A stretch of 64,000 nucleotides of DNA from an uncultured Aquimarina sp. (GCA_947495425.1 CANLYR010000002.1:186001-250000), one strand, 5' to 3'. Shown: positions 1 to 9,304, counted from the stretch's first letter. Notes: a model not told the origin generated them from the sequence alone. Program-made: numbers and translations.

Positions 1-1078
1 CGGTCTCAAAAGGTTTCTGATTAGGATAATCCACCATACTAATGGTCACTTCTGCAAATCGAAAGCCATATAATTCTTTTATAGCATATATTTCTAAAAC
101 TTTGATGATATCACCATTAGCAATAAAACCTGCTTCACTTTTAGGTTCTAACCAAAAGTAATTGTTCTTTACAACCATCAAATGATCTCCTGATGATAGC
201 TCCTCTTCTTGAAAAAGTATCCGTGATCGTATTTGCTGATTGTAGATATTAGCTCTTTTATTAGAACGAAGTATGATTACTGACTCCTCATGACCAGAAC
301 TTGAGTATGCATCGTTTAAGGCATCCATAATCTCATGTCCGTCTAAAAATCTCACAATATCAGAATATCCAGAAATCTTAAATTGAAATGCATCATAAAA
401 ACCATCAGTAAGAAGTTCTCTTAAACGTGTAGCATTCATTAAAATGCCACTATGCTCTGCTTGCCGCACTACTTCATCTAATTCTATTTGAGTTACTTCT
501 TTATTAAAACCCATTTCTAGCGTATTTGCATCTAGAGCCGGACTAACCTCTAGCTTAACCGGAGGCAATTGGGCGGTATCACCAATCAAAAGAACTTTAC
601 AATTATATCCGGAATACACATACATCATCAGATCATCTAATAATGATCCGTTTTCAAAAAGTTTACTATCACTTGGAGTATCTGGGATCATTGAAGCTTC
701 ATCTACAATAAAAATTGTATTACGGCTTTTATTTTGTTTAAGTTGAAAAGCTAATCCCCCGCTTTTATTTTTTTTAGGATAATAAATATTTCTGTGAATC
801 GTCTGGGCATGTTTCCCAGAATAGTTGCTTATTACCTTAGCTGCACGACCTGTTGGCGCCAAAAGTACAGGGTTTAATTTGGCTTTCCATAAATTCTTAA
901 CCAATGTTCCTATTAATGTAGTTTTGCCTGTACCTGCATAACCTTTTAATAAAAAAAGTGAATCTTTTGATCCCGAAAGAATAAAATAAGATAGTTTCTG
1001 TAGAACGATGTCTTGTTTTAGTGTAGGTTCAAAAGGAAAATCTTCTTTCAACAACCCGTAAAACTCTGCTTCTTTCAT
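1..1078 (-). CDS. RecD-like ATP-dependent DNA helicase (partial, 3' end off the left edge)
   Basis: The leftward frame opens at an ATG at 1076-1078 and stays open to base 1, so the C-terminal part is missing. About 359 residues are visible. A Walker A motif GYAGTGKTT lies at residues 46-54 and a Walker B-like IVDEAS follows in the first third, then LIGDTAQLPPV, as in the superfamily 1B helicases related to RecD and exodeoxyribonuclease V alpha. The likely role is ATP-driven DNA unwinding in repair. It stands alone without RecB or RecC partners, as is usual for the short RecD-like helicases of flavobacteria. It diverges from the gene at 1215, and a -7 box (1121-1128) sits 48 bases upstream. 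The family call is firm; the exact cellular role is inferred. Confidence 0.9.
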   Translation of the reverse strand, partial: MKEAEFYGLLKEDFPFEPTLKQDIVLQKLSYFILSGSKDSLFLLKGYAGTGKTTLIGTLVKNLWKAKLNPVLLAPTGRAAKVISNYSGKHAQTIHRNIYYPKKNKSGGLAFQLKQNKSRNTIFIVDEASMIPDTPSDSKLFENGSLLDDLMMYVYSGYNCKVLLIGDTAQLPPVKLEVSPALDANTLEMGFNKEVTQIELDEVVRQAEHSGILMNATRLRELLTDGFYDAFQFKISGYSDIVRFLDGHEIMDALNDAYSSSGHEESVIILRSNKRANIYNQQIRSRILFQEEELSSGDHLMVVKNNYFWLEPKSEAGFIANGDIIKVLEIYAIKELYGFRFAEVTISMVDYPNQKPFET

Positions 1079-1120
1079 TAAAATTTTATATTTAGTATCA
1101 ATATACTTTAGTTAATAAAT

Positions 1121-1128
1121 CAAAGATA
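1121..1128 (-). promoter_or_regulatory. Bacteroidota -7 promoter box for the helicase gene
   Basis: The minus strand reads TATCTTTG, a match to the Bacteroidota -7 element TAnnTTTG. Transcription would start about seven bases downstream and leave a leader of about 35 bases before the helicase ATG at 1078. No clear -33 TTTG is seen at ideal spacing. Confidence 0.55.
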
Positions 1129-1173
1129 GGAATGATTTTTCGGCAATAAACTTTTACGATTGAAAAAAAATTG

Positions 1174-1181
1174 TAGATTTG
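1174..1181 (+). promoter_or_regulatory. Bacteroidota -7 promoter box for the 1215-3205 operon
   Basis: TAGATTTG matches TAnnTTTG and lies 33 bases before the ATG at 1215. With the box at 1121-1128 on the other strand it makes a compact divergent promoter region. Confidence 0.55.
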
Positions 1182-1214
1182 CGTATACACTAATGTTTAA
1201 AGTTAAATCATAAA

Positions 1215-1862
1215 ATGAAAATTGTTATTCAATTAGTTCTGTGGGCAGTTATAGGTTTCTTAGGATACTTGGTATTCAATTCTATAAACGGTCCTGTAAA
1301 GTTCAATAAATTAAAAAAAGCACGATACGCTAAGGTTATTGAAAGTTTAAAGGACATTCGCCAAGCAGAATTAGCATATAAGACAGTAACAGGAAAATTT
1401 GAAAAAGATCCTGCTATATTAATTGCTTTTATAGATACTGCTAAATTTACACTTACACAAAGAAGAGACTCTAGTTTTATTAGATTCAACAAAGTTCTTA
1501 AAATAGATGAGCCAAGAGATACTGTTGTAGTAGATACCTTAGGTTACGCATCTATAAAAGATTCTTTGTTTAAAGGAACTGATCGCTACAAAAATATGAT
1601 GAAAGTACCTATTGAGGGTGCTGATGCAAATTTTGAACTTAATGCAGGTTTTATAGACAAGAATGATTTGAAAATTGCTGTCTTTGAAGCAAAAGTTGCT
1701 AAAGATGTTATACTTTTTGATCAAGATAAAGATCTTCTGTTTCAAGAAAAAGAAGTAGTATCAGTTGATGGTGTTAACGGACCTTATCTTTCTGTAGGAT
1801 CTATGAGTGAAGTGAATACAACAGGTAACTGGCCAAAATCTTATGGTGCAAACGACCAATAA
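1215..1862 (+). CDS. membrane-anchored conserved hypothetical protein
   Basis: A 215-residue protein. Residues 4-22 form a single hydrophobic segment (signal anchor), followed by a basic stretch and a polar body with a periplasmic look. I recognise it only as the kind of protein found upstream of DUF3822 and rsmD in flavobacteria; no catalytic motif is visible. Its last 20 bases overlap the start of the next gene at 1843, so the two are translationally coupled and probably share the promoter at 1174. The function is unknown. The N-terminal helix and small size could fit a structural envelope protein, but nothing in the sequence proves it. Confidence 0.85.
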   Translation: MKIVIQLVLWAVIGFLGYLVFNSINGPVKFNKLKKARYAKVIESLKDIRQAELAYKTVTGKFEKDPAILIAFIDTAKFTLTQRRDSSFIRFNKVLKIDEPRDTVVVDTLGYASIKDSLFKGTDRYKNMMKVPIEGADANFELNAGFIDKNDLKIAVFEAKVAKDVILFDQDKDLLFQEKEVVSVDGVNGPYLSVGSMSEVNTTGNWPKSYGANDQ

Positions 1863-2667
1863 TACTATTGATAATATATCAAAAACATTGTCCATTCAGG
1901 TAAGCCTGAATGGACTTTCTTTTTGCACTATAGATGCAGATCAACAAATAACAGCTATAGGGCAAGATAATTTTGGTATACAATTAACACCCGAGCAGGT
2001 ACTCGATAAAATCAAATACACCTTTGATAATACCGCAGCATTAAAAGAAAGTTTTGAAACCATAGAGGTTATTTATCATAATGACTTATATGCCCTTGTC
2101 CCAAAACCACTTTTTAATCCCGATTTATTAAAAGAATATCTACAATATAACATCAAAGTGCTAGAAAATGATATTATTGTATATGATGAATTGGATCAAC
2201 ATGATATCGCCACAGTATACATCCCGTATACGAATATTAACAATTTCTTCTTTGAAACCTTTGGTTCATTTACCTATAAACATGCTACTACAATTTTAAT
2301 AAGCTCATTGCTTACTCAAGAAAAAAATAGTGAAAATACTACTGTTTTTCTTAATATGAGTCAAAAATCCTTTGACCTAATCATAATCAATAAAGGAAAA
2401 CTAATTTTGGGCAATACATTTAGGTATGATACCAAAGAAGATTTTATATACTATGTAATGTTTGCCACCGAACAGGTGCACCTAAACCCCGAAGAATTTT
2501 CATTAGTTTTTATAGGAGATATCACCAAAGAGAGTGACTATTTTAAAATTGCTCATCAATATATCCGTAACGTAAGTTTTGGACACTATTCTGAAGATTT
2601 AAAAATATCTTCAGAAATACAACCTTTTGAATCCCATCAACATTTTGTGTTGTTAAGCCATTTTTGA
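1843..2667 (+). CDS. DUF3822 family protein
   Basis: A 274-residue soluble protein of the DUF3822 type, recognised from the overall sequence and from its fixed place directly upstream of rsmD in Bacteroidota. There is no signal peptide or membrane helix. The N-terminal half holds short strands ending in IDADQQITAIG-like segments, and the family is suspected to have an actin-like fold, though I cannot confirm that here. The ATG at 1843 overlaps the previous gene by 20 bases, and the stop is followed after one base by the rsmD start, so the three genes form one operon. The biochemical role is not known. Confidence 0.85.
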   Translation: MVQTTNNTIDNISKTLSIQVSLNGLSFCTIDADQQITAIGQDNFGIQLTPEQVLDKIKYTFDNTAALKESFETIEVIYHNDLYALVPKPLFNPDLLKEYLQYNIKVLENDIIVYDELDQHDIATVYIPYTNINNFFFETFGSFTYKHATTILISSLLTQEKNSENTTVFLNMSQKSFDLIIINKGKLILGNTFRYDTKEDFIYYVMFATEQVHLNPEEFSLVFIGDITKESDYFKIAHQYIRNVSFGHYSEDLKISSEIQPFESHQHFVLLSHF

Positions 2668-2668
2668 T

Positions 2669-3205
2669 ATGCGAATTATTTCTGGAAAATATAAAGGAAA
2701 GAGACTTACTGCACCAAAAAAACTACCAGTGCGCCCTACTACAGATATGGCCAAAGAAGGGTTATTTAATATTCTTAACCACCATTTTATTTTCTCTCAA
2801 ATATCTGTGATTGATTTATTTTCAGGAACAGGCAATATTAGTTATGAATTTGCTTCTAGAGGTTCTGAGCATATTATTGCTGTTGATAAACATTACGCTT
2901 GTTTGGGCTTTATAAAAAATACTGCCAAAGAGCATGATTTTAATATTGAAACCATAAAAAGTGATGTGTATACCTATCTAGAAAAAACGAAACAAAAAGC
3001 CGACATAATTTTTGCAGATCCGCCATATGACTTTAGCAAAGAGCAATTTACAAGAATAGCAGAATTAGTTTTTGAAAACAACCTGCTCAATGATGATGGT
3101 TTGCTTATTATAGAGCATTCTAAACACACTTCACTCGAAGATACTGCACATTTTGATAACTTCAGAAAATACGGAGGTTCAGTATTCAGCTTTTTTAAAA
3201 AATAA
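2669..3205 (+). CDS. rsmD: 16S rRNA (guanine(966)-N(2))-methyltransferase
   Basis: A 178-residue protein with all RsmD hallmarks: an N-terminal MRIISGKYKG start, RPTTDMAKEGLFN, the S-adenosylmethionine motif I DLFSGTG at residues 49-55, and the catalytic DPPY at residues 117-120. It methylates G966 of 16S rRNA during assembly of the small ribosomal subunit. The length is normal for the family. It is the last gene of the operon beginning at 1215 and converges on the minus-strand gene ending at 3249. Confidence 0.95.
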   Translation: MRIISGKYKGKRLTAPKKLPVRPTTDMAKEGLFNILNHHFIFSQISVIDLFSGTGNISYEFASRGSEHIIAVDKHYACLGFIKNTAKEHDFNIETIKSDVYTYLEKTKQKADIIFADPPYDFSKEQFTRIAELVFENNLLNDDGLLIIEHSKHTSLEDTAHFDNFRKYGGSVFSFFKK

Positions 3206-3248
3206 AATCTCTACAAAGGTGCCTAAGGAAAATGACAGTGAATTATTA

Positions 3249-3701
3249 TCAGTTCATCATTACCGATGCGCGAATAGAGAATTCATCAATTGTAGATAGA
3301 TTACTAAGAGAATTGATCTGATTAGATGCATTATCAATGATATCTTCGTAAAAAGCCAAAATTTTGGCATCAAATCCTGGTGTATCATCTGCGGTATGCT
3401 TAAAAATATCCATTTGGTATATAAAATTATTTATAATATGATGACTCGATGAAAGCATCGCCTTGTAAATTTTTAACTTTTCATTTTCTAGTTCTATATC
3501 TTTTACATGTTTTCTCTTATCTAAAGAAATAAAAATAAGAAATATAAATAACGGAATTATTATTTCATCTAATTCAAATTTTTCTAAATTGGCCAATAAA
3601 ACAACCAGTTTTTCAAATAAATCGAAATCAAATATAACACACACCAAGTAAATGGTTGTAGATAGGATTAGTCCTATTGAAGTTAATTTATAGTTATTCA
3701 T
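3249..3701 (-). CDS. two-helix membrane protein, paralogue 1
   Basis: A 150-residue protein with two predicted membrane helices (about residues 7-25 and 48-63) and a cytoplasmic C-terminal helical domain of about 85 residues. The C-terminal part is strongly conserved with the neighbour at 3899-4351, including SSSHHIINNFIYQMDIFK and DTPGFDAKILAFYEDII. The paired HH followed by a helix with NN resembles the dimerisation helix of histidine kinases (HisKA_2/HisKA_3 type), but no ATPase domain follows. It is read from its own -7 box (3763-3770). The function is unknown; a role as a membrane sensor or a decoy partner is speculation. Confidence 0.75.
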   Translation of the reverse strand: MNNYKLTSIGLILSTTIYLVCVIFDFDLFEKLVVLLANLEKFELDEIIIPLFIFLIFISLDKRKHVKDIELENEKLKIYKAMLSSSHHIINNFIYQMDIFKHTADDTPGFDAKILAFYEDIIDNASNQINSLSNLSTIDEFSIRASVMMN

Positions 3702-3762
3702 TAGTTTAGGGGGAAAAGGTTTAGAGTATAATGGCTTATTAGAACTTACGTTATTCCAGCAA

Positions 3763-3770
3763 CAAATTTA
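3763..3770 (-). promoter_or_regulatory. Bacteroidota -7 promoter box for paralogue 1
   Basis: The minus strand reads TAAATTTG, fitting TAnnTTTG, 62 bases upstream of the ATG at 3701. This suggests the two paralogues are transcribed separately in part. Confidence 0.45.
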
Positions 3771-3898
3771 TATATTATGAGCTGTTAATCAAGTAAATCA
3801 TAAAAAATTTAGTATAACTTATCCTCTAGGTTTGTTAATAACAGTACAATATTCATGATTTGCAGGAATATCTCTTTGAAATCAGCTATTCATATAGC

Positions 3899-4351
3899 TC
3901 ATTCATTCATCACAGATGTTCTAATAGAAAACTCGTCTATCGTAGATAGGTTGCTTAAAGAATGAATCTGATTAGATGCATTGCTTATAATATCTTCATA
4001 AAATGCTAAAATTTTAGCATCAAATCCAGGCGTATCTTCTGCTGTAAGTTTAAAGATATCCATCTGATAAATGAAATTATTTAAAATGTGATGACTTGAA
4101 GATAACATTGCCTTATAAATATTCAGTTTTGCATTTTCAACCTGAACTTTTTTACTATGTCTTCGAGTATCTAAAAAAAGAAATATAAAAAAGATGACGA
4201 AAGGGATAATTATTTCATCTAATTCGAACTGTTCTATACTCGATAAAAATTCGACAAATCTATCAAACAAATTCAATTCTAAAAAAATAGTTGAAATATA
4301 AATAAAAACAGAAAATACCAATCCTATAAATGTTAGTTTATACTTGTCCAT
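3899..4351 (-). CDS. two-helix membrane protein, paralogue 2
   Basis: A 150-residue tandem paralogue of the protein at 3249-3701, the same length and with the same two-helix N-terminus. By eye the C-terminal 85 residues are about 80 percent identical, whereas the membrane part has diverged. That pattern points to selection on the cytoplasmic domain. The SSSHHILNNFIYQMDIFK segment is retained. The gene is separated from its copy by about 200 bases and lies in the same direction. No known family could be assigned. Confidence 0.75.
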   Translation of the reverse strand: MDKYKLTFIGLVFSVFIYISTIFLELNLFDRFVEFLSSIEQFELDEIIIPFVIFFIFLFLDTRRHSKKVQVENAKLNIYKAMLSSSHHILNNFIYQMDIFKLTAEDTPGFDAKILAFYEDIISNASNQIHSLSNLSTIDEFSIRTSVMNE

Positions 4352-4831
4352 TGGTTAGGGGTTAAAGTTAGGGAGTAGTGATTATTTGTGAGGTTCATTA
4401 GGTTTACGATTCGATATAATTTATAAAAATTTTATCTACGTTTAAAAGTCTAAGTCAATAAATATAGGTATAAAAATGAAGTAACCGATAATTTACTAGT
4501 ATTTTAACATTAATAAAGTAATGAAAAACCGTAAATAAGAACAACTAACATTGACTACTCTTAAACGATACAGTCCGTTTCAAAAAATAAAAAAATTCTG
4601 AAACTGACTTTACTCGAGGCTGAGCCATAGAGGTATTTCGCAAGTTTCATACACAATCAAGTTGAGCACAAGCTTTGACCTTACTGGACCAAAAACCGAA
4701 ATTTTATATCTTACCTCGCCCAGAACCGCCAAAAATGGCAGTTCTGACCTCTCTTTTGGAGAGGTAAATCGGAAACCCCGAGGTAGAGCTATCGGAGAAT
4801 TATTTAGATTAAAATTATAATAAGAATTAGG
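4352..4831. other. gene-free 480-base stretch with two adjacent hairpins
   Basis: No credible ORF. Positions 4721-4746 form an 11-pair hairpin with one mismatch and an AAAA loop (arms 4721-4731 and 4736-4746). It is followed without a gap by a perfect 7-pair hairpin, arms 4747-4753 and 4759-4765. The pair lies downstream of the aldo/keto reductase gene and could end that operon, but neither hairpin has a T tract. The rest shows no structure I can name. Confidence 0.6.
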
Positions 4832-5734
4832 TTACGCAACCTCCTCTCCTAATGAGGCTTGCCAAATCATAAACCACTCTTCATCTGTAATTTCAATTTC
4901 CAAAGATTCTACTGCTGATTGTATTCTACTAATCTTTGTAGATCCTATTATGGGAAGAATGCCAGATGGATGTTTTAAAATCCAAGAAGTTAGAATCATA
5001 TCGGGTGTAACATTATAATACACTGCCAATCGATCAACAACGCTGTTGATTCGCACAACTCGATCTTCAGGTGTATTTGAGAAAAACTTACCTCCTGCCA
5101 ATGTAGAATACCCCATAGGTTTAATCTTTTTTAAAACATACTGATCCAAAGTACCGTCGACAAATGGCTCTAATCGCAAAGGTGAAATTTCTATTTGGTT
5201 TGTAACCAAAGGCGTGTATGTGTTGAGCATTTCAAACTGCATGGGAGTAAAATTAGAAACTCCAAAATGCAGTACTTTACCATCTTTTTTTAATTTGGCA
5301 AAAACCTTGGCAATTTCCTCTGGATTCATTAACGGGCTTGGTCTATGTATGAGTAACAGATCTATATAGTCAGTTTGCAAATTAGTTAACGACTGTTCTA
5401 CAGATGCTGTTATGTATGACGGATTGGTATTGTATGACTTAATTTTATGATCTGGTCGGTTTTCAGTTATCAATTTAATCCCACACTTGGTGACTAACTG
5501 TACTTTTTTCCGTGAGGAAGAACTTCCGGTAAATGATTTTCCAAACAATTCTTCAGTAGTATAGTGCCCATAAATATCGGCATGATCAAAAGTAGTGACA
5601 TTAATCTCCAAACACTTTTCGATTAATTTTCGAGCCTCACTAACCGATAAATCAGCTCCCCACTTTCCCCAATTCATACACCCAGCTACAATTCTTGAAA
5701 ACACAGGACCCGCTTCTGAAATGGCAACATTCAT
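4832..5734 (-). CDS. aldo/keto reductase
   Basis: A 300-residue soluble oxidoreductase of the aldo/keto reductase superfamily, which reduces carbonyls with NADPH in a TIM barrel. The catalytic tetrad is visible: Asp50 and Tyr55 in FDHADIYG, Lys83 in LVTKCG, and His130 in LLLIHRPS. Length and the MNWGKWG opening resemble the YdhF-like branch. It is the last gene of the leftward operon, 31 bases after the GH3 fusion gene. The physiological substrate cannot be told from the sequence. Confidence 0.93.
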   Translation of the reverse strand: MNVAISEAGPVFSRIVAGCMNWGKWGADLSVSEARKLIEKCLEINVTTFDHADIYGHYTTEELFGKSFTGSSSSRKKVQLVTKCGIKLITENRPDHKIKSYNTNPSYITASVEQSLTNLQTDYIDLLLIHRPSPLMNPEEIAKVFAKLKKDGKVLHFGVSNFTPMQFEMLNTYTPLVTNQIEISPLRLEPFVDGTLDQYVLKKIKPMGYSTLAGGKFFSNTPEDRVVRINSVVDRLAVYYNVTPDMILTSWILKHPSGILPIIGSTKISRIQSAVESLEIEITDEEWFMIWQASLGEEVA

Positions 5735-5765
5735 ATTTTAATTTTTAATAAGTATATATTCTTAA

Positions 5766-8690
5766 TTAATAGTCTATTGATTGATATATCGCTCGCTGAA
5801 TTTCTGATCGAATATCATTGGAAATTAACTTACGGTTAGCAGGATCAGGAAATGTTCTATTACTCAAAAACACATAAACAATTTCTTCTTCTGGATCTGC
5901 CCACGCAAAAGTTCCTGTAAAGCCACTATGTCCAAAACTAGTCATGGATATACAGCCACAGGTGGGACCTATACTTCCTAATTGTGGTTTATCGAACCCA
6001 ACACCACGACGCACGTCTTTATGGCAATAATAGCATGTATTAAACTCTTCGAGGGTTTGACTTTTAAAATATTGTTTCCCTCCATAAGAACCGCCATTAA
6101 GATACATCTGCATGATCTTAGTCACATCATTTGCATTAGCAAATAATCCAGCATGCCCGGCAATGCCACCAAACATAGCTGCGCCTTGATCATGAACATA
6201 TCCATGAACAATTCCGCCTCTAAATGTTTTATCAATCTCTGTAGGGATGATTTTTTTTCTTTTGAAACGGGTTAGAGGTAGATATGACGTATTATTGGCC
6301 CCCAAAGGTCTGTAAAAATGCTGCTGTGTTAACGCATTCAATGTATTTCCATAATGATTTTCTACAAAAGTTTTTAATAGATAAAAAGGTAAATCACTGT
6401 ACTTATATCTTAATCTTTTGCGTAGTTCGCTATCTTTTATTCTTACTAACAAAGAATCTTTCATATCGCTACGCAAGTATAGATTATTTGTTAACTGTAT
6501 ATTGAAGTCGTCTGAAACACTATTTCTATAGTATTTTTTATCTGGTTTTCGAGTTACCGTATCTAATGTTTTTAAATAAAAAGGAATCCATGCTTTTAGT
6601 TTTGCATAATGTGATAGCATAGACCTTACTGTTATATCTTTCTTATTTGAATCTTCAAAATCAGGCAACATCTCTCCTACTCGTGTATCTAAAGAAATTA
6701 TCCCTTTATCCCTTAATTCTATAGTAAGTGGTAGTGTCGCTAATATCTTAGTTAGTGACGCTAGATCATAAACATCAGACCCTTTTACTTTTCGTAATTT
6801 ATCATATGTATGATATCCATAGTTTTTATTAAAAACTACTTTTCCTTTTCTAGCAACGATTAGCTGTACTCCGGGAGTCATTTTTTCTTTGAGTGTATAG
6901 TCTATTATAGAATCAATTCTTTTTAATTTATACGAATTCATTCCTACACTTTCTGGCAATCCATAGGATAACCTTTTCAATGACCTGGTTTGTTGCCCTG
7001 TACCAACAGGGAAGTCTTCTCCAATACTTACCGGAAGTTTCCCTTTAGCCTCAAGAGCACCAAAAAGTAATTGAGCAGCTTTTTCTTGAGCTGCAACACT
7101 ATTTTGATATGCCATTAAAATTCCTTCTACATTGGTGGTAGTTATCATATCTAACATAGCGTATGGCCGTGCAAACATACTAAGAACGGTAGTATTTAAT
7201 CTAGCAATTTCATACAACCACACCAGTTCCTTATCTTTAAATTTGTAACCCTTCCAAGGTGAGGCATTAGATTTATGAAAACCTACAATTACATAATTAT
7301 AATCGCGCAGTTTGTCTATCATTTCACTCAATTGACTAGCTTTTATCCAATCTACTTGTGTATACGTACGTAACTGCTCATAGAAAACTTCTCCTGAGTC
7401 ATCTCCCAAAGATACATATGCAATCTTCTTAAGGTCTAGGTTTTTAACCGGTAATGTGGCTCTATCATTTTTTAATATAGTTAAAGAGTTTTCAACCAAA
7501 TCATGGTGTAATACTTCATTCTTTATACTATTTAGCTCTTCATATAGGTATTTAGTTTCTACAGGCTTATATTTATGAAGACCCGCTTTATATTTAGCGA
7601 ATAAAATTTTTCGAACAGAATGAGCCAGACGCTCTTCTGTTATCGCTCCAGAATAGTATGCAGAAACTATTTTTTGAGATGCTAACGGAACATCTTCTGA
7701 CATTAGTAGCATATCATTTCCTGCTAAGAATGCAGTGAGATCTATCTCTCCGGGCTCTTCATAATTGGATGCGCCTTTCATATTTAATGCATCTGTAATA
7801 ATCAAACCATTGAATTTTAAATCATTCTTCAATAACGATGTAACTACATTCTTAGAGATTGAAGAAGGGTATCCTTGTCTGGGTTCTAAGCTGGGTATGT
7901 TAAGATGAGCAACCATTATACTCGACAGCCCTTCATTAATTAATTTGCGATAAGGATACAGCTCTATACTATCAATTCTTTGTGCATCAAAATTAATAGT
8001 AGGAAGTATTTTATGAGAATCGCTATCGGTGTCACCATGACCCGGAAAATGTTTAGCACTTGCCAAAATGCCCTCTTTTTGCATGCCTCGCATGAAAGCC
8101 GAAGCTTTTTGAGCCACATTTTCTTTATCTTCACCAAAAGAACGATTACCGATTATTGGGTTTTTGGGATTGGTATTAATGTCTACTACTGGTGCAAAAT
8201 TAATATGCACTCCTAACCGTTTACAATGTCTTGCAACTTGCCTGCCTGTAGTTTCAATTAGTGTATTGTCCTGAATTGCTCCCAAAGTCATATTCCAGGG
8301 AAAAGCCTGTGTAGAATCTAAGCGCATTGCTAACCCCCACTCTGCATCCATACCGATTAACAAAGGTACTTCGGATATTTCTTGATATTCATTATTTAGT
8401 TTTGCTTGTCTTTTTGGTCCCCCTTTAGAAAATATAACTCCTCCAATATGAAATTCTTCTATGAGTTGTTTTATTTTATCAGTCTGTTTCTTGGGATCTG
8501 AAGAAAATATATCGACCATAAAAAGTTGCCCTACTTTCTCCTTAAGTGTCATTTTGTTGTAGATACTATCAACCCAACTTTTTTGAGTTTCATAATCTTC
8601 TACTGCTAAAGGGTTTTCAAGTTGAGCATAAATACTATAATTTATAGAAATAATAATAAATAAGGTATACTTTTTAATGATAAGCCACAC
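5766..8690 (-). CDS. GH3 beta-N-acetylhexosaminidase fused to a class C beta-lactamase-like serine hydrolase
   Basis: A 974-residue secreted protein; the first 22 residues are a signal peptide ending in YAQ. Residues 35-590 are a glycoside hydrolase family 3 domain of the NagZ branch, with KHFPGHGDTDSDSH (acid/base Asp-His pair) and the nucleophile Asp300 in ITDALNMKG. Residues 600-965 are a beta-lactamase/penicillin-binding-like domain with Ser645-x-x-Lys648 in ASLTK and a late HSGFTGT replacing the KTG box. The first domain should release N-acetylhexosamine from peptidoglycan or chitin-type sugars; the second may act on the peptide or an ester. Such fusions are known in Bacteroidota. It starts 7 bases after the upstream gene, so it is cotranscribed. 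Confidence 0.92.
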   Translation of the reverse strand: MWLIIKKYTLFIIISINYSIYAQLENPLAVEDYETQKSWVDSIYNKMTLKEKVGQLFMVDIFSSDPKKQTDKIKQLIEEFHIGGVIFSKGGPKRQAKLNNEYQEISEVPLLIGMDAEWGLAMRLDSTQAFPWNMTLGAIQDNTLIETTGRQVARHCKRLGVHINFAPVVDINTNPKNPIIGNRSFGEDKENVAQKASAFMRGMQKEGILASAKHFPGHGDTDSDSHKILPTINFDAQRIDSIELYPYRKLINEGLSSIMVAHLNIPSLEPRQGYPSSISKNVVTSLLKNDLKFNGLIITDALNMKGASNYEEPGEIDLTAFLAGNDMLLMSEDVPLASQKIVSAYYSGAITEERLAHSVRKILFAKYKAGLHKYKPVETKYLYEELNSIKNEVLHHDLVENSLTILKNDRATLPVKNLDLKKIAYVSLGDDSGEVFYEQLRTYTQVDWIKASQLSEMIDKLRDYNYVIVGFHKSNASPWKGYKFKDKELVWLYEIARLNTTVLSMFARPYAMLDMITTTNVEGILMAYQNSVAAQEKAAQLLFGALEAKGKLPVSIGEDFPVGTGQQTRSLKRLSYGLPESVGMNSYKLKRIDSIIDYTLKEKMTPGVQLIVARKGKVVFNKNYGYHTYDKLRKVKGSDVYDLASLTKILATLPLTIELRDKGIISLDTRVGEMLPDFEDSNKKDITVRSMLSHYAKLKAWIPFYLKTLDTVTRKPDKKYYRNSVSDDFNIQLTNNLYLRSDMKDSLLVRIKDSELRKRLRYKYSDLPFYLLKTFVENHYGNTLNALTQQHFYRPLGANNTSYLPLTRFKRKKIIPTEIDKTFRGGIVHGYVHDQGAAMFGGIAGHAGLFANANDVTKIMQMYLNGGSYGGKQYFKSQTLEEFNTCYYCHKDVRRGVGFDKPQLGSIGPTCGCISMTSFGHSGFTGTFAWADPEEEIVYVFLSNRTFPDPANRKLISNDIRSEIQRAIYQSIDY

Positions 8691-8697
8691 GAAAATT

Positions 8698-9183
8698 TTA
8701 ATTTAAAAAACGATTATGCCAACTATCCTTTGCTTGTATTTCCCAATTGGTTCGATATTCGGCAATATTAGTAACTAGGTTATTAAAAACAATAGTATTT
8801 GGGGATACTGATCTATTTTTGGCCATTTTTTTAAAATCTGCAAGCGGTTTGTAGGCCACAAACTCACCTTGTTTATAAGATACATTCATCTTATCCATCA
8901 AATCAACAGTATATGCCTTTTCTAATTCTTGAATAAAATGAACCGAAGCATCAATTGAACAACCTGTAGCAGCATTCATTCCCTGATCTAAGCCAATAGT
9001 TATGAATCTCTTATACTTAATCTCATAACCAGCTTTGAGATCAGCACCGTGAGCTGTCCACTGGGCTATAAATTGATCTAACTTAAGCTTAATTTCATCT
9101 AATTCATCCAAAGAAAATGACCGATTAGCTTGATAAATCCAAACTCTAGAGGTTTCGGAAAGGTCATTAAAATCTACCAACAT
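8698..9183 (-). CDS. conserved flavobacterial protein, often mislabelled ABC transporter ATPase
   Basis: A 161-residue soluble protein. Homologues in flavobacteria are commonly labelled ABC transporter ATPase, but there is no Walker A, Walker B or signature motif here, so the label is not supported. Conserved-looking stretches include RVWIYQANR near residue 13, GAD..YEIKYKRF in the middle and a DASVHFIQELE helix. It lies 7 bases upstream of the GH3 fusion gene and 121 bases downstream of the CCG Fe-S gene, within the same operon. The function is unknown. Confidence 0.8.
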   Translation of the reverse strand: MLVDFNDLSETSRVWIYQANRSFSLDELDEIKLKLDQFIAQWTAHGADLKAGYEIKYKRFITIGLDQGMNAATGCSIDASVHFIQELEKAYTVDLMDKMNVSYKQGEFVAYKPLADFKKMAKNRSVSPNTIVFNNLVTNIAEYRTNWEIQAKDSWHNRFLN

Positions 9184-9304
9184 GAGTTATCTTTTTACTT
9201 TTTACTAAAATAACAAAAACTATTACTATTTACAGTTATAAAAAAGAGTTAATATGAACAAACATATTAACTCTGATTAAATTGTGTATCTCTAAGAAAA
9301 AAAT

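Noticed and set aside
8698..9183. ABC transporter ATPase label
   Set aside because: No Walker A, Walker B or signature motif is visible; the name is an inherited annotation.
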